Shown: one piece after another, positions 25,851-34,698 of the stretch
How the letters are laid out: each line of letters begins with the position of its first letter
Position numbering within the stretch: position 1 is the stretch's first letter
NCBI GenBank assembly: GCA_902465155.1
Contig: CABQLY010000001.1
Location: forward strand, 227,973-291,972
DNA: 64,000 nucleotides
From: an uncultured Oscillospiraceae bacterium
Lineage (GTDB): Bacteria; Bacillota; Clostridia; Oscillospirales; Acutalibacteraceae
Reading direction: 5' to 3'
The notes under the pieces: model-generated
Told to the model about the DNA's origin: nothing
Databases searched by the model: none
Seen by the model: only the letters and a program-made list of their open reading frames with translations
Program-made: the position numbers and the translations under genes

Positions 25851-27191
25851 CTATTTTTGCAGGGGCAGCCGCAGGGTAAAGGTTACCCTTTGGTTTTGGC
25901 AGGTAACGCCAATTTTGCCGTGGTGCGCCGTTACAATGGCCTTGGCAATGGCAAGGCCTAAGCCAAAGTGCCCCTCTTTGCCGGTGCGGGCGGGGTCAGC
26001 ACGGTAAAAGCGCTCAAACAGCTGCTCGCGCTCTTTTTCGGCAATAGGCCCCCCGGCGTTAGAAACGCTGAGCTTTGCAAAGCCGCGCTCGGCAGTTAAT
26101 TGCAGCTTTATGGGCGCGTTGTTTTGGTTGTGGCTCAGTGCGTTATCTAACAAAATGGCGGTCAGCTGTTTTAATCGGTTTTCATCACCAGCCACAAAAA
26201 GCTCCGGCTCAATGCTGTACTTCAGCTCGGTTTGCTGCTCAAACGCAACGCTTTCAAACGGTAAAACCTCGCCGTTTACCAATCGGCTAAAATTTAAACG
26301 CTGCATTTGCGGGGTAACCGATTCGGTACGGGCCAGCTCTAAAAGCTGTTTTACCAGCAGGTTCATGCGCTCGTTTTCGTACTGAATATTTTCAAGCCAG
26401 CGGTTTGGCCCAACCTCGCGCGCAAGCAGCTCGGCGTTTGCGTTTACAACCGCAACCGGGGTTTTCAGCTCGTGTCCCGCGTCCGAAATAAAGCGGCGCT
26501 GGGTTTGGTAGCTTTCCTCCAACGGGGAAACAATTTTTTTGGCTAAAAACACGGCGGCCGCAAAAACCGCCAAAATGCTAACCGCCCCAAAAATTAGGGT
26601 GCTTTGAAACAGCGTGGCAATGTTGCCGCTTAAAACGGTATTGTCAATAAACGCTATTAGGGTGTAATTTTGCTTTTGGGTTTTTAAAAAGGCCAAATTG
26701 CCGGTTACGCCCTGCGTTTTTTTGCCGGCGGCAATTTGTTGGGCAATGTTGGTCAGCTCGCTGTTAGAATACAGGCTGCCGGAATTGTTTTGCACCTCTA
26801 AGGCGGTGCCGTTCTCCGAAAGGGCTACGGCGTAAAAGGTAGAAATTTCAAACTTGTGGTCGTCGCCGGGCGGCTGCTGGGGGTCGGGCTCGCTGCCAGG
26901 CTCGCTGCCAGGCTCGCTGCCGGGCTGCCCCTGCTGCATGGCGCCGTTTTCCTCCGGCTTTGCCGGGGCCGAGCTGTTAGCGCCCGCTGTGCTTTGCCCG
27001 GCGGCCGAACCGGTTTGCTGCGCGCTGCTATTTAGGGCGTAGGCGCCGGCGTAACGGGCCAGCATTTGGTAATTTTCCCGCCGCACCTCGTAGTAGCTGG
27101 AGCCGTAAATAATGCCCAGCGTGCCGGCCAGTAAAAGCACCAAAACCGCCATAATGGCCGCAATAATTTTTATTCTTGATTTTCGAAACAT
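25851..27191 (-). CDS. Sensor histidine kinase
   Basis: 446 residues. Membrane segments at about 8-32 and 195-218 enclose an extracellular domain of about 160 residues. Its first part (53-110) is Ser/Gln/Pro low complexity with a GSEP triplication. The cytoplasmic kinase core has the phospho-acceptor His240 in SDAGHELKTP, an N-box (ILLDNALSHN), DGLG-like HFGLGLAIAK, and a conserved end. It is probably a HAMP-less EnvZ/PhoR-type kinase. It is 31 bases after the response regulator gene, its cognate partner. The ATG follows AAAGGGGAA. Confidence 0.94.
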   Translation of the reverse strand: MFRKSRIKIIAAIMAVLVLLLAGTLGIIYGSSYYEVRRENYQMLARYAGAYALNSSAQQTGSAAGQSTAGANSSAPAKPEENGAMQQGQPGSEPGSEPGSEPDPQQPPGDDHKFEISTFYAVALSENGTALEVQNNSGSLYSNSELTNIAQQIAAGKKTQGVTGNLAFLKTQKQNYTLIAFIDNTVLSGNIATLFQSTLIFGAVSILAVFAAAVFLAKKIVSPLEESYQTQRRFISDAGHELKTPVAVVNANAELLAREVGPNRWLENIQYENERMNLLVKQLLELARTESVTPQMQRLNFSRLVNGEVLPFESVAFEQQTELKYSIEPELFVAGDENRLKQLTAILLDNALSHNQNNAPIKLQLTAERGFAKLSVSNAGGPIAEKEREQLFERFYRADPARTGKEGHFGLGLAIAKAIVTAHHGKIGVTCQNQRVTFTLRLPLQK

Positions 27192-27222
27192 TTTAATTCC
27201 CCTTTGCTATTTGGCCGCAGCC

Positions 27223-27906
27223 TTAGCCCTCGCTTGCTTTTAGCTGGTAGCCAACGCCGCGAATGGCTTTAACGGTTGCCTTAGCGCCAACAAAATTTAG
27301 CTTTTTGCGGGTAAACGATAAATAAACCTCCACATTATTGTACTCAGCCTCGCTCTCGTACCCCCAAATTTTTAAGGCCAACTGCTCTCTTGTTAAAATC
27401 TGTTTTTGGTTTGCAATAAAATAGGCTAAAATGTTAAACTCCTTTTCGCTCAGCCGCACGCTTTGCCCCGTGGTGGCGCAGCTTAGCAAAAAGGTGCCGG
27501 GGTCCAGGGTAATGTCGGCAAACCTCAGTCGGCCGTCCGGCGCGTTCAGGCTGCGGCGGCTCAGCGCCCGCAGGCGGGCCAGCAGCTCTTTGGTCATAAA
27601 GGGCTTGGTTAGGTAATCGTCGGCGCCGCTGTCTAACCCGGTTACCTTGTCCTCCAGCTCTGCTTTGGCTGTTAACATTAAAATGGGCGTAGTCATACCG
27701 TTTTTGCGCACCGCCCGGGCAATTTCAAACCCGCTTTTTCCGGGCAGCATAACATCCAGCACCAAAAGGTCGTAAATGCCGCTTTCGGCGGCGGCCAGCC
27801 CGTCAATCCCGTTGTCGTAGCAGTCTACCTCATACCGTTCCTGCCGTAAAATTTCGCACAGCGCCTGCGCCATGCGGGCTTCATCCTCTACCAATAAAAG
27901 CTTCAT
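27223..27906 (-). CDS. OmpR/PhoB-family response regulator
   Basis: 227 residues from the ATG giving MKLLLVEDEARMAQ; a longer in-frame start at 27945 is foreign to the family. The receiver domain has the acidic pocket VEDE, phospho-acceptor Asp51 (LLVLDVMLPG), the conserved Thr (LMLTA) and Lys (YLTKPF). The C-terminal winged helix (about 130-225) ends KATVKAIRGVGYQLK. First gene of the pair with the kinase. Autoregulation is suggested by the direct repeats in its promoter. Confidence 0.96.
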   Translation of the reverse strand: MKLLLVEDEARMAQALCEILRQERYEVDCYDNGIDGLAAAESGIYDLLVLDVMLPGKSGFEIARAVRKNGMTTPILMLTAKAELEDKVTGLDSGADDYLTKPFMTKELLARLRALSRRSLNAPDGRLRFADITLDPGTFLLSCATTGQSVRLSEKEFNILAYFIANQKQILTREQLALKIWGYESEAEYNNVEVYLSFTRKKLNFVGAKATVKAIRGVGYQLKASEG

Positions 27907-27959
27907 ACCGTCACCGCCAAACAAAAATTTTGCCGTCCTGGCCATTGGCTATTAAAACC

Positions 27960-27991
27960 ATTATAGCATAAAAGCTTGAAGAAACATTGAA
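27960..27991 (-). promoter_or_regulatory. Two-component operon promoter with TTCAA direct repeats
   Basis: On the minus strand TTCAAT (5' end 27991) and TTCAAG (5' end 27980), period 11, precede an extended -10 TGCTATAAT whose TATAAT starts at 27965. There is no recognisable -35. It matches the lipoprotein promoter in repeat, period and distance to the -10 (15 against 16 bases). Confidence 0.65.
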
Positions 27992-28040
27992 AATTTGTGT
28001 TTATTTTAAAAACAACCCCAAAACTATTTACATATTGTTC

Positions 28041-28069
28041 TTGCAAAGCGCGCAAAATAATGGTAAAAT
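28041..28069 (+). promoter_or_regulatory. Sigma-A promoter
   Basis: TTGCAA (28041-28046), 17-bp spacer ending TGG, TAAAAT (28064-28069). It drives the small membrane protein gene at 28100. Confidence 0.75.
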
Positions 28070-28099
28070 AATAGCAGTTTTAGTAAGCAGGTGAGCGGA

Positions 28100-28621
28100 A
28101 TGGATATTTTTTTTGAGCAGCTGGTTAAAATAAAAAAAACGGCCGGCACGGTGGCACTGGCAATTGCCCTTTATTTACTGGCCTTTTTGCTGGTGTTTTT
28201 TATGGTGCTGCTGGCGCTGAATAAGCCGTTTTTTATGAGCTTTGTTATTTTGCTTTCGTTTTTTGTTATTTGGGGGCTGAGCAAGGCCGTAAAAATGCTG
28301 TGTGTAGAGTACGAATACATTATTACAAACGACGAGCTGGATATTGACCGCATTATTGGCAAAGAAAAACGCCGCCGGTTAATTACCTTTAATTTGCGCC
28401 GGGTAGAGCAGGCCGGCGTTTACAACGCGGCCGCGGCGGCCCGCCTAAAAAACCAAAGCTTTGGCGAGCGGCACCTTTGCTGCAACCCTACCGACGAAAA
28501 CCAGCTTTACTTTATTACCCGGCACGCCAAAAAAGGCGCGGTGCTGGTGGTTATTGCGCCGAACGAGCGCATGGCCGAAACCTTAGAGCGGGTGGTGCCC
28601 AAAACGGTAATTTACCGGTAG
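28100..28621 (+). CDS. Small membrane protein, DUF6106-like
   Basis: 173 residues from the ATG behind AGGTGAGCGGA, beginning MDIFFEQLVKIKKTAG. Two adjacent hydrophobic segments (about 18-40 and 42-62) are followed by a soluble domain with YEYIITNDELDIDRIIGKEKR, then a conserved cysteine pair (HLCCNPTDE) and a C-terminal VVIAPNERMAETLERVV. It resembles small clostridial membrane proteins annotated DUF6106; the assignment is from memory of the family start. Function unknown. Single gene with its own promoter and terminator. Confidence 0.75.
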   Translation: MDIFFEQLVKIKKTAGTVALAIALYLLAFLLVFFMVLLALNKPFFMSFVILLSFFVIWGLSKAVKMLCVEYEYIITNDELDIDRIIGKEKRRRLITFNLRRVEQAGVYNAAAAARLKNQSFGERHLCCNPTDENQLYFITRHAKKGAVLVVIAPNERMAETLERVVPKTVIYR

Positions 28622-28682
28622 GGCTTGCCCGGCTTTAAACGCCGGCCGGCAAAATTAAATTTTTAGGTAAGTGCGCTATTTT

Positions 28683-28713
28683 AAAATCCCCGCTTTGGGG
28701 GTTTTATTTTTTT
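28683..28713 (+). terminator. Terminator of the DUF6106-like gene
   Basis: AAAATCCCC pairs with GGGGGTTTT around GCTTT, followed by ATTTTTTT. Confidence 0.88.
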
Positions 28714-28741
28714 AAAGTTGCATATAATTTACATTTAGCAC

Positions 28742-28770
28742 TTGAATTGGGGGGCTTAAAATATTATAAT
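28742..28770 (+). promoter_or_regulatory. Sigma-A promoter of lipid kinase/mre region
   Basis: TTGAAT (28742-28747), 17-bp spacer, TATAAT (28765-28770). The leader to the GTG at 28863 is about 85 bases. Confidence 0.75.
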
Positions 28771-28862
28771 ATATTCTGTAACGCTATATCAATGTTATCT
28801 TGCCGCATTTAAAAAATCTTGGCGCAGCGTGGCTTAAAAATAAAAGGGAAGGGGCGCGAGGG

Positions 28863-29783
28863 GTGGAAATTAAAAAACGGATCCTCTTAATTATTAATCC
28901 GGTTTCCGGCCGGCGGGAGATTTTAAACAAGCTTTCGCAGATTATTGATAAATTTTGCAAAAACGGCTGCCTGCCCACCGTTGCCTTTACCCAAAAGCGG
29001 GGGGACGCGCACCGGCTGGCCCAAACCTGCCCGCCCGATTACGACGCCGTAGTTTGCGCCGGCGGGGACGGTACGCTGAACGAGGTAATTGGCGGCTTAA
29101 TGGCAGGCGGGGTAAGCCTGCCGCTGGGCTATTTGCCGGTTGGCACCACCAACGACCTTGCCAACAGCCTTGGCATCCCCAAAAATGTGCTTAGCGCGGT
29201 AGATTTAATTTTAAATTCTACCCCCGTGCTGTTGGATATTGGCAGCTTTTCCGGCAGATACTTTAACTATGTAGCCTCGTTCGGCGCGTTTACCGAGGCC
29301 TCTTACAACGCCCCGCAGGAGGTTAAAAACATTTTGGGCCACGCCGCCTATATTTTAGAGGGCATTAAAAGCCTTGGCAGTATTCGCCGCTGCCGGGTGC
29401 GGTTTGAGTTTAACGGCCAACAGCTGGAGGACGATTACATTTTCGGCGCAGTGACCAATACGACCTCCCTAGGGGGAATGATTAAATTAAAACAGCACCT
29501 TGTTGCGCTGAACGACGGCGTTTTTGAGCTGCTGTTAATTCGCTACCCCGAAAATTTGCAGCAGCTGAACAAAATTATTGGCGATTTGTTGGCGCAAAAC
29601 TTTAACGGCGAGTATGTTAAAATGTACCACACGGCCAAAATTAAGGTTTCCGCCTCGGGGGAAATGAACTGGACGCTGGACGGCGAAAAACAGCCCGGCG
29701 CGCCGGAAATATTTATTGAAAATATTCCCAACGCCATTCGTTTTTTTGCGGCCGCCCCAAATGCAAACAAAAACAAACAGTAA
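28863..29783 (+). CDS. Diacylglycerol/lipid kinase family protein
   Basis: 306 residues from GTG after GGGAAGGGGCGCGAGGG, starting VEIKKRILLIINPVSGRREI. The catalytic-domain motifs GGDGTLNEVIGG and PVGTTNDLANSLGI place it in the DagK/YegS/BmrU family, which phosphorylates diacylglycerol or related lipids for phospholipid turnover. The beta-sandwich C-terminal domain is complete (LDGEKQPGAPEIFIENIPNAI). An earlier in-frame start at 28800 lacks a ribosome binding site. It lies 62 bases before mreB and may be co-transcribed. Confidence 0.9.
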   Translation: MEIKKRILLIINPVSGRREILNKLSQIIDKFCKNGCLPTVAFTQKRGDAHRLAQTCPPDYDAVVCAGGDGTLNEVIGGLMAGGVSLPLGYLPVGTTNDLANSLGIPKNVLSAVDLILNSTPVLLDIGSFSGRYFNYVASFGAFTEASYNAPQEVKNILGHAAYILEGIKSLGSIRRCRVRFEFNGQQLEDDYIFGAVTNTTSLGGMIKLKQHLVALNDGVFELLLIRYPENLQQLNKIIGDLLAQNFNGEYVKMYHTAKIKVSASGEMNWTLDGEKQPGAPEIFIENIPNAIRFFAAAPNANKNKQ

Positions 29784-29845
29784 ATAACCGCTGCGTCACC
29801 GCGCTGAAAACCCGCGGCAGCGCAGCTTTTGGAGGAAAAACAATT

Positions 29846-30865
29846 ATGTTTACCCGTGATATTGGCATTGATCTTGGAACGGCAAACACCCTGGTTTGCA
29901 TTAAAGGTAAGGGCATTGTAATGCGCGAGCCTTCGGTAGTAGCCTACGATGTTCGAAACGACATTGTAAAAGCAGTAGGGCAGGAGGCGAAAGAGATGAT
30001 CGGCCGTACGCCCGGCTCTATTGTGGCAGTGCGCCCGCTTAAGGATGGCGTAATTGCCGACTTTGACGTAACGGCCGCCATGTTAAAAAAGTTTATTCGG
30101 CAGGCGCTGCATGGCTCTATTTTTACGCGGGTGCGGGTAATGATCTGTATTCCGGCCGGCGTAACTGAGGTAGAAAGTCGCGCTGTGCACGACGCCGCGC
30201 TGCAGGCCGGTGCCAGCAGTGCAAACATCAGTTTAATTCAAGAGCCTAAGGCCGCGGCTATTGGCGCCGGCCTACCGGTGGAGGACGCCCAGGGCTGCAT
30301 GGTGGTAGATATTGGCGGCGGCACCAGCGAGGTTGCGGTGCTTTCGCTGGGGGATATTGTTACAGCGCAGTCGGTTCGCGTAGCGGGGGACAAGCTGGAT
30401 GAATCTATTATCAACTACATTCGCAAGGTGCACAATATGTTAATTGGGGAGCGCACCGCCGAGCAGATTAAAATTGAGCTGGGCTCCGCCATGGAATACG
30501 AGGACGAGGGCAGCTTAGAAATTAAGGGCCGCAATTTGGTAGACGGCCTGCCGAAAAGCATTGTAATTACGGCGGCGGAGGTTCGCACCGCCATGGCCGA
30601 TACCGTGGCCCAAATTATTGACGCCGTACACCAAACGCTGGAAAAAACCCCGCCCGAGCTTTCGGCCGATATTATTGACCGCGGTATTACCCTAACCGGC
30701 GGAGGTGCGCTGCTGCGCGGGCTGGACCAGTTAATGCAGCAGGAAACAGGGATACCCGTATTTGTGGCGGAAAACCCGCTGGACTGCGTTGTTTTAGGCA
30801 CCGCGGCCGAGCTGGAGCGGCACGACTTTACCGAAAACACCTTTAAAAAGCTTAAAAGATATTAA
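29846..30865 (+). CDS. mreB: Rod-shape actin homologue MreB/Mbl
   Basis: 339 residues. Actin-fold ATP-binding motifs: DIGIDLGTANTLV (phosphate 1), VVDIGGGTSEVAV (phosphate 2) and LTGGGALLRGLDQL (adenosine). It forms membrane-associated filaments that guide lateral wall synthesis. The ATG follows TTTGGAGGAAAAACAATT. It heads the mreB-mreC-mreD-PBP2 cluster; the 180-base gap before mreC holds no clear terminator. It might be called Mbl, since Firmicutes carry several paralogues. Confidence 0.95.
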   Translation: MFTRDIGIDLGTANTLVCIKGKGIVMREPSVVAYDVRNDIVKAVGQEAKEMIGRTPGSIVAVRPLKDGVIADFDVTAAMLKKFIRQALHGSIFTRVRVMICIPAGVTEVESRAVHDAALQAGASSANISLIQEPKAAAIGAGLPVEDAQGCMVVDIGGGTSEVAVLSLGDIVTAQSVRVAGDKLDESIINYIRKVHNMLIGERTAEQIKIELGSAMEYEDEGSLEIKGRNLVDGLPKSIVITAAEVRTAMADTVAQIIDAVHQTLEKTPPELSADIIDRGITLTGGGALLRGLDQLMQQETGIPVFVAENPLDCVVLGTAAELERHDFTENTFKKLKRY

Positions 30866-31045
30866 AAACTTGCCGGAAAATGCCAAGCCGAATTTTGCGG
30901 TGCAAACGCCAGGGCGTGCCGGGTTTAATCGGCTTTATGTACAATTTAAAGTGCGTAGCTTTTAAGTGAAAAATAAAAGTTTGGCTTTAAGCCCGGTTTT
31001 TAAAGCCAAAATGCTAAACCCGTTGTAAAATTGGGGGTGAACACA

Positions 31046-31906
31046 GTGCGATTTTTCTTTCGCAGTCACAAATTTAAAATAATTCTTTCGGTGTTTTGCT
31101 TTGTGCTGGTAGCCGCCTTGGTGGCCGGCCTGTTCGGCGGGGCAAGCTCCCCGTTAAACAGCGTGGTGGGCACGGTAACAACCTCGGTACAGGGGATGTT
31201 TAAAAGCTGTGAAAACTGGGTGCGGGATCTGGGCAAAAAAATCGGCTCCAACGAGGAGCTTATGCTGGAAAACTCCTCCCTAAAATCGCAGGTAAACAGC
31301 CTTACCGAGCAGCTGACCGATTTTGAAAAAGCCAAGCAGGAAAACGAGCAATACCAAAAATATTACAGCATTAAAGAGCAGCACAGCGACTTTTTAATGC
31401 AGCCGGCTACGGTTATTTCCCGCAATCAGGAGGACCCTTACGGCTCCTTTACCATTAACAAAGGCTCCTTACAGGGCATCAAAAAAAATGATCCGGTTAT
31501 TACCGAGGAGGGGCTGGTGGGCTACATATCCGAAGTTAACGCCTCCTACTGCAAGGTAACAACCGTGCTGGATTCGGCCATTAGCTGCGGCGGAATGGAT
31601 AGCCGCACCGGCGACACCGGCATTATTACCGGAGAATTGAATTTGGCCGAAAAAAATAAAACCCGCTTAACCAATGTGCTGCGCAGCTCCGGCGTTGCGG
31701 TTGGCGATTATATTGTAACCTCGGGCGGCGGCGTGTTCCCGGCCGGTATTACCGTAGGCCAGGTAGAGGGAATTCACAACGACAAATTAAACACCGCCTT
31801 GTACGCCGAAATTAACCCGGCGGTTAATTTTGCCGAGCTGCGCGATGTTATGGTAATAACCTACTTTAACGGGCAGGGGCAGGCTGTTTCGGGGGCAAAA
31901 AAATGA
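31046..31906 (+). CDS. mreC: Rod-shape-determining protein MreC
   Basis: 286 residues from the GTG behind GGGGGTGAACACA, giving MRFFFRSHKFKIILSVFCF. One N-terminal membrane helix is followed by a coiled coil (LENSSLKSQVNSLTEQLTDF) and the beta-domain pair typical of MreC (GLVGYISEVNASYCKVTTVL; VTSGGGVFPAGITVGQVEGI). It links MreB filaments to wall synthases outside the membrane. It overlaps mreD by 4 bases (ATGA). Confidence 0.93.
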   Translation: MRFFFRSHKFKIILSVFCFVLVAALVAGLFGGASSPLNSVVGTVTTSVQGMFKSCENWVRDLGKKIGSNEELMLENSSLKSQVNSLTEQLTDFEKAKQENEQYQKYYSIKEQHSDFLMQPATVISRNQEDPYGSFTINKGSLQGIKKNDPVITEEGLVGYISEVNASYCKVTTVLDSAISCGGMDSRTGDTGIITGELNLAEKNKTRLTNVLRSSGVAVGDYIVTSGGGVFPAGITVGQVEGIHNDKLNTALYAEINPAVNFAELRDVMVITYFNGQGQAVSGAKK

Positions 31907-32427
31907 TCGTGAACGAACAGCGCCACGCTCCGGCGTTTTACGGTTTGTTGGGGCTTTTAAGCTTTTTGCTGCTGCTGTTGCAGCAAATCCCCTTTTTCAG
32001 CCTTAAAATTGGGCACGCGTACCCGCAGCTGCTGTTGGCGCTTTTGCTGGCAATGGCCTGCTTGCTGGGCGAGTGGGTCAGCTTTTGGTACGGCCTTTGC
32101 CTGGGTCTGGCGTTAGATACTTTAGCCGGCCGGGCCTCGCTTTTTAACGCCGTTACCTTTATGGTGCTGGCGGTGGCCGTTGGCCTAATTTACCGCTACT
32201 GGTTAAACAAAAACCTTAAAGCAGTGCTTTTGGGCGGCCTTGGCGCCTCGCTGCTGTACCACCTTTTAAAGTGGTTTGTTTTGTATGTGCTGCGGGGGGA
32301 GCCCGGCGCCGTGCAGCTGCTGTTGTACTACGCGCTGCCCTCGGCCGTTTACACCGGCTTTGCGGTGCTGCCGTTTTACTTTTTGGTAAAACGCCTGCAG
32401 CGTCGCTACGCCATAGCGGTGCAGTAA
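31903..32427 (+). CDS. mreD: Rod-shape-determining protein MreD
   Basis: 174 residues, almost wholly hydrophobic with five or six membrane helices. GLCLGLALDTLAGRASLFNA is the conserved MreD motif region. Translation is coupled to mreC through ATGA. It is an integral membrane partner of MreC and the elongation PBP. Confidence 0.9.
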   Translation: MIVNEQRHAPAFYGLLGLLSFLLLLLQQIPFFSLKIGHAYPQLLLALLLAMACLLGEWVSFWYGLCLGLALDTLAGRASLFNAVTFMVLAVAVGLIYRYWLNKNLKAVLLGGLGASLLYHLLKWFVLYVLRGEPGAVQLLLYYALPSAVYTGFAVLPFYFLVKRLQRRYAIAVQ

Positions 32428-32474
32428 ATTCGGGCGCTTGGGGCAACCTTTAACAAAACGCCCGGAGCGCATAA

Positions 32475-32533
32475 ACCCCTTTAAAAGGGGAACAAAAGCC
32501 TGTTTTGTAGGGTAAGGCTTGCAAAAAAGCCTT
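32475..32533. other. Two hairpins between mreD and the PBP2 gene
   Basis: CCCCTTTAAAAGGGG (near 32477-32490) and AAGGCTT/AAGCCTT around GCAAAA (32514-32533). Neither has a T-run. A third small stem AGGCGCA/TGCGCCT (32602-32621) lies just before the PBP2 ribosome binding site. They may tune read-through or message stability; this is unproven. Confidence 0.4.
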
Positions 32534-32640
32534 GCAGCCCTTTGCCGGGCTAACATTTATTATTATATTAGATACTTTTTATTTAAACATTTATTATTAA
32601 TAGGCGCAAAAACCTGCGCCTTAAGAAAGGGGGGCTTTTG

Positions 32641-34650
32641 GTGCCCAGTAAAGAGGCGGTTTTAAAAAAGCGCGATAAACGCCGAATGTTTACCGCGGTT
32701 ATTTTGGTGGTGTTAAGCTTTGTGCTGTTCTTTTCCCGCTTGTTTGAGCTGCAGTATTTAAAAGCGGCCACCTACACGGCGCAGGGCAGCGGTATTTCTA
32801 CCATTAAGGCCCCTATTAAAGCCTCCCGCGGGGAGATTTTAGATTATTACGGCCGCCCGCTTGCCACCAACCGGGCGGGCTACAACCTGGCGTTTAATTA
32901 CGCCTCTATTAACAAAAACACTTTAAACGATGTAATTGTTGTTTTAATGCAGCTGCTGCAAAATAATCAATCCTGGGCCGACGATTTGCCGCTGAATAAG
33001 CAAAGCCCCTATGGCTTTACCGAGGCGGCCGATTCCGACGCCACCAAAAAGCTGTTAAAAAACCTAAAGCTTGCCCACTACGCAACGGCCGAAAATTGCT
33101 TTAGCGCAATGGTAGAGCTGTACCAGCTGCAGGGCTACAGCACCGAGCAGCAGCGCCGCATTATGGGCGTGCGCTACACCATGGACCGTGCCGGCTTTTC
33201 TATTACCGCGCCCTACACCTTTGCCGAGGATGTTAGCAGCGAGGTTATGACGGTGGTTTCCGAAAATCAGTACTTTGCCGAAAACGGCGTAACGGTTGAA
33301 ATTGCCTCGTTTCGGGAATACTCGGCCGATTCGGTTGCGCCGCACATTATTGGGAATGTTGGCCCCATTTACGCCGACGATTGGGAAACCTACAAGGAAA
33401 AGGGCTACTCTTATAACGATAAGGTTGGCAAAAGCGGCATTGAAAAGGCCGAGGAGGAATACCTGCGCGGGCAGGACGGCGAAATTACCTACCGGGTAAA
33501 CGCCAAGGGCAAAATACTTTCCTCCACCGTTACCAAGCAGCCGGTGCAGGGTAATACCGTGCGCCTAACGCTGGATAAAACCGTGCAAATGGCGGCGCAA
33601 AACGCCCTAAAAAGCACGGTAGAGCAATTAAAAAAAGACGGCATTAATGCCAGCGCCGGCACAGCCGTTGCCGTTAATGTTAAAACCTTTGGTGTTATTG
33701 CGGCCGCCAATTACCCCTCCTACACCTACAAGGATTATAAAGAAAACTACCAAAAATTAGCCAGCGACAAAACCGGTAAGCCGCTGTTTAACCGGGCCTT
33801 TAACGGCACCTACCCGCCGGCCTCTACCTTTAAGCCGGCCGTTGCCTGCGCGGCGCTGCAGCTGGGGGTTATTACCCCGCAGGAGACCATTACCTGCCGC
33901 CACACCTACCGTTTTTACCCCGATACTCAACCGCACTGCATGGGCACTCACGGCGCTATTACCCTAAACCGCGCGCTGGCAAGGTCCTGCAACTACTACT
34001 TTTTTGATGTTGGCCGCCGCTTGGGTATTGATAACATGAACAAATACTGCCGTATGCTGGGCCTTGGGGAGTACACGGGGGTAGAAATTGATGAAAGCAA
34101 GGGCGTTTTGGCCGGCCCCTCCAGCCGCGAAAAATGGTACGCCGGTTACACCCTTTCGGCCGCTATTGGCCAGTCGGATAATGCGTTTACCCCGCTGCAA
34201 ATGGCTTGCTACGCCGCTACCATTGCCAACGGCGGCACCCGCTACAAGGCAACTTTAATAGATAAAATAACGGCCTACGGCCAAAACACAACGGTGCTTA
34301 AAAACCAGGCCAAGGTGCTGAATAAGGCCGAGCTGAGCCAGTCGGTTATTAACACGGTAAAAGAGGGTATGCTCTCGGTAACCGAGGACGGTACCGGCAG
34401 CCGCATTTTTAGCAATTACCCCATTAAAGTAGGCGGCAAAACCGGTACGGCCGAAAACTCTGGCAAGGACCACACCGTTTTTATTGCCTTTGCCCCGTAC
34501 GACAACCCCGAAATAGCCGTTTCGGTTATTATTGAGCACGGCGAATACGGCACTTACAGCGGTAATGTTTTAAAAAGTATTTTTAACGCCTACTTTTTTA
34601 CAGAGCTTAATAAATACAGCGATACCCCGTCTTACAAAATTATTCCCTAA
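32641..34650 (+). CDS. mrdA: Penicillin-binding protein 2 (elongation transpeptidase)
   Basis: 669 residues from GTG behind AAGAAAGGGGGG; a TTG one codon earlier is equally possible. One N-terminal membrane helix and a dimerisation domain (GEILDYYGRPLATNRAGYNL) precede the transpeptidase. The catalytic SxxK is in ASTFKPA, SxN in RSCNYYF and KTG in GGKTGTAENS. This class B PBP cross-links peptidoglycan during rod elongation, consistent with its place after mreBCD. The name mrdA/pbpA follows the usual cluster. Confidence 0.93.
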   Translation: MPSKEAVLKKRDKRRMFTAVILVVLSFVLFFSRLFELQYLKAATYTAQGSGISTIKAPIKASRGEILDYYGRPLATNRAGYNLAFNYASINKNTLNDVIVVLMQLLQNNQSWADDLPLNKQSPYGFTEAADSDATKKLLKNLKLAHYATAENCFSAMVELYQLQGYSTEQQRRIMGVRYTMDRAGFSITAPYTFAEDVSSEVMTVVSENQYFAENGVTVEIASFREYSADSVAPHIIGNVGPIYADDWETYKEKGYSYNDKVGKSGIEKAEEEYLRGQDGEITYRVNAKGKILSSTVTKQPVQGNTVRLTLDKTVQMAAQNALKSTVEQLKKDGINASAGTAVAVNVKTFGVIAAANYPSYTYKDYKENYQKLASDKTGKPLFNRAFNGTYPPASTFKPAVACAALQLGVITPQETITCRHTYRFYPDTQPHCMGTHGAITLNRALARSCNYYFFDVGRRLGIDNMNKYCRMLGLGEYTGVEIDESKGVLAGPSSREKWYAGYTLSAAIGQSDNAFTPLQMACYAATIANGGTRYKATLIDKITAYGQNTTVLKNQAKVLNKAELSQSVINTVKEGMLSVTEDGTGSRIFSNYPIKVGGKTGTAENSGKDHTVFIAFAPYDNPEIAVSVIIEHGEYGTYSGNVLKSIFNAYFFTELNKYSDTPSYKIIP

Positions 34651-34698
34651 GCTTTTAAGGCAATTTTAAAAGGTTATTTTAAAAAGGAGCGGTAAAAA

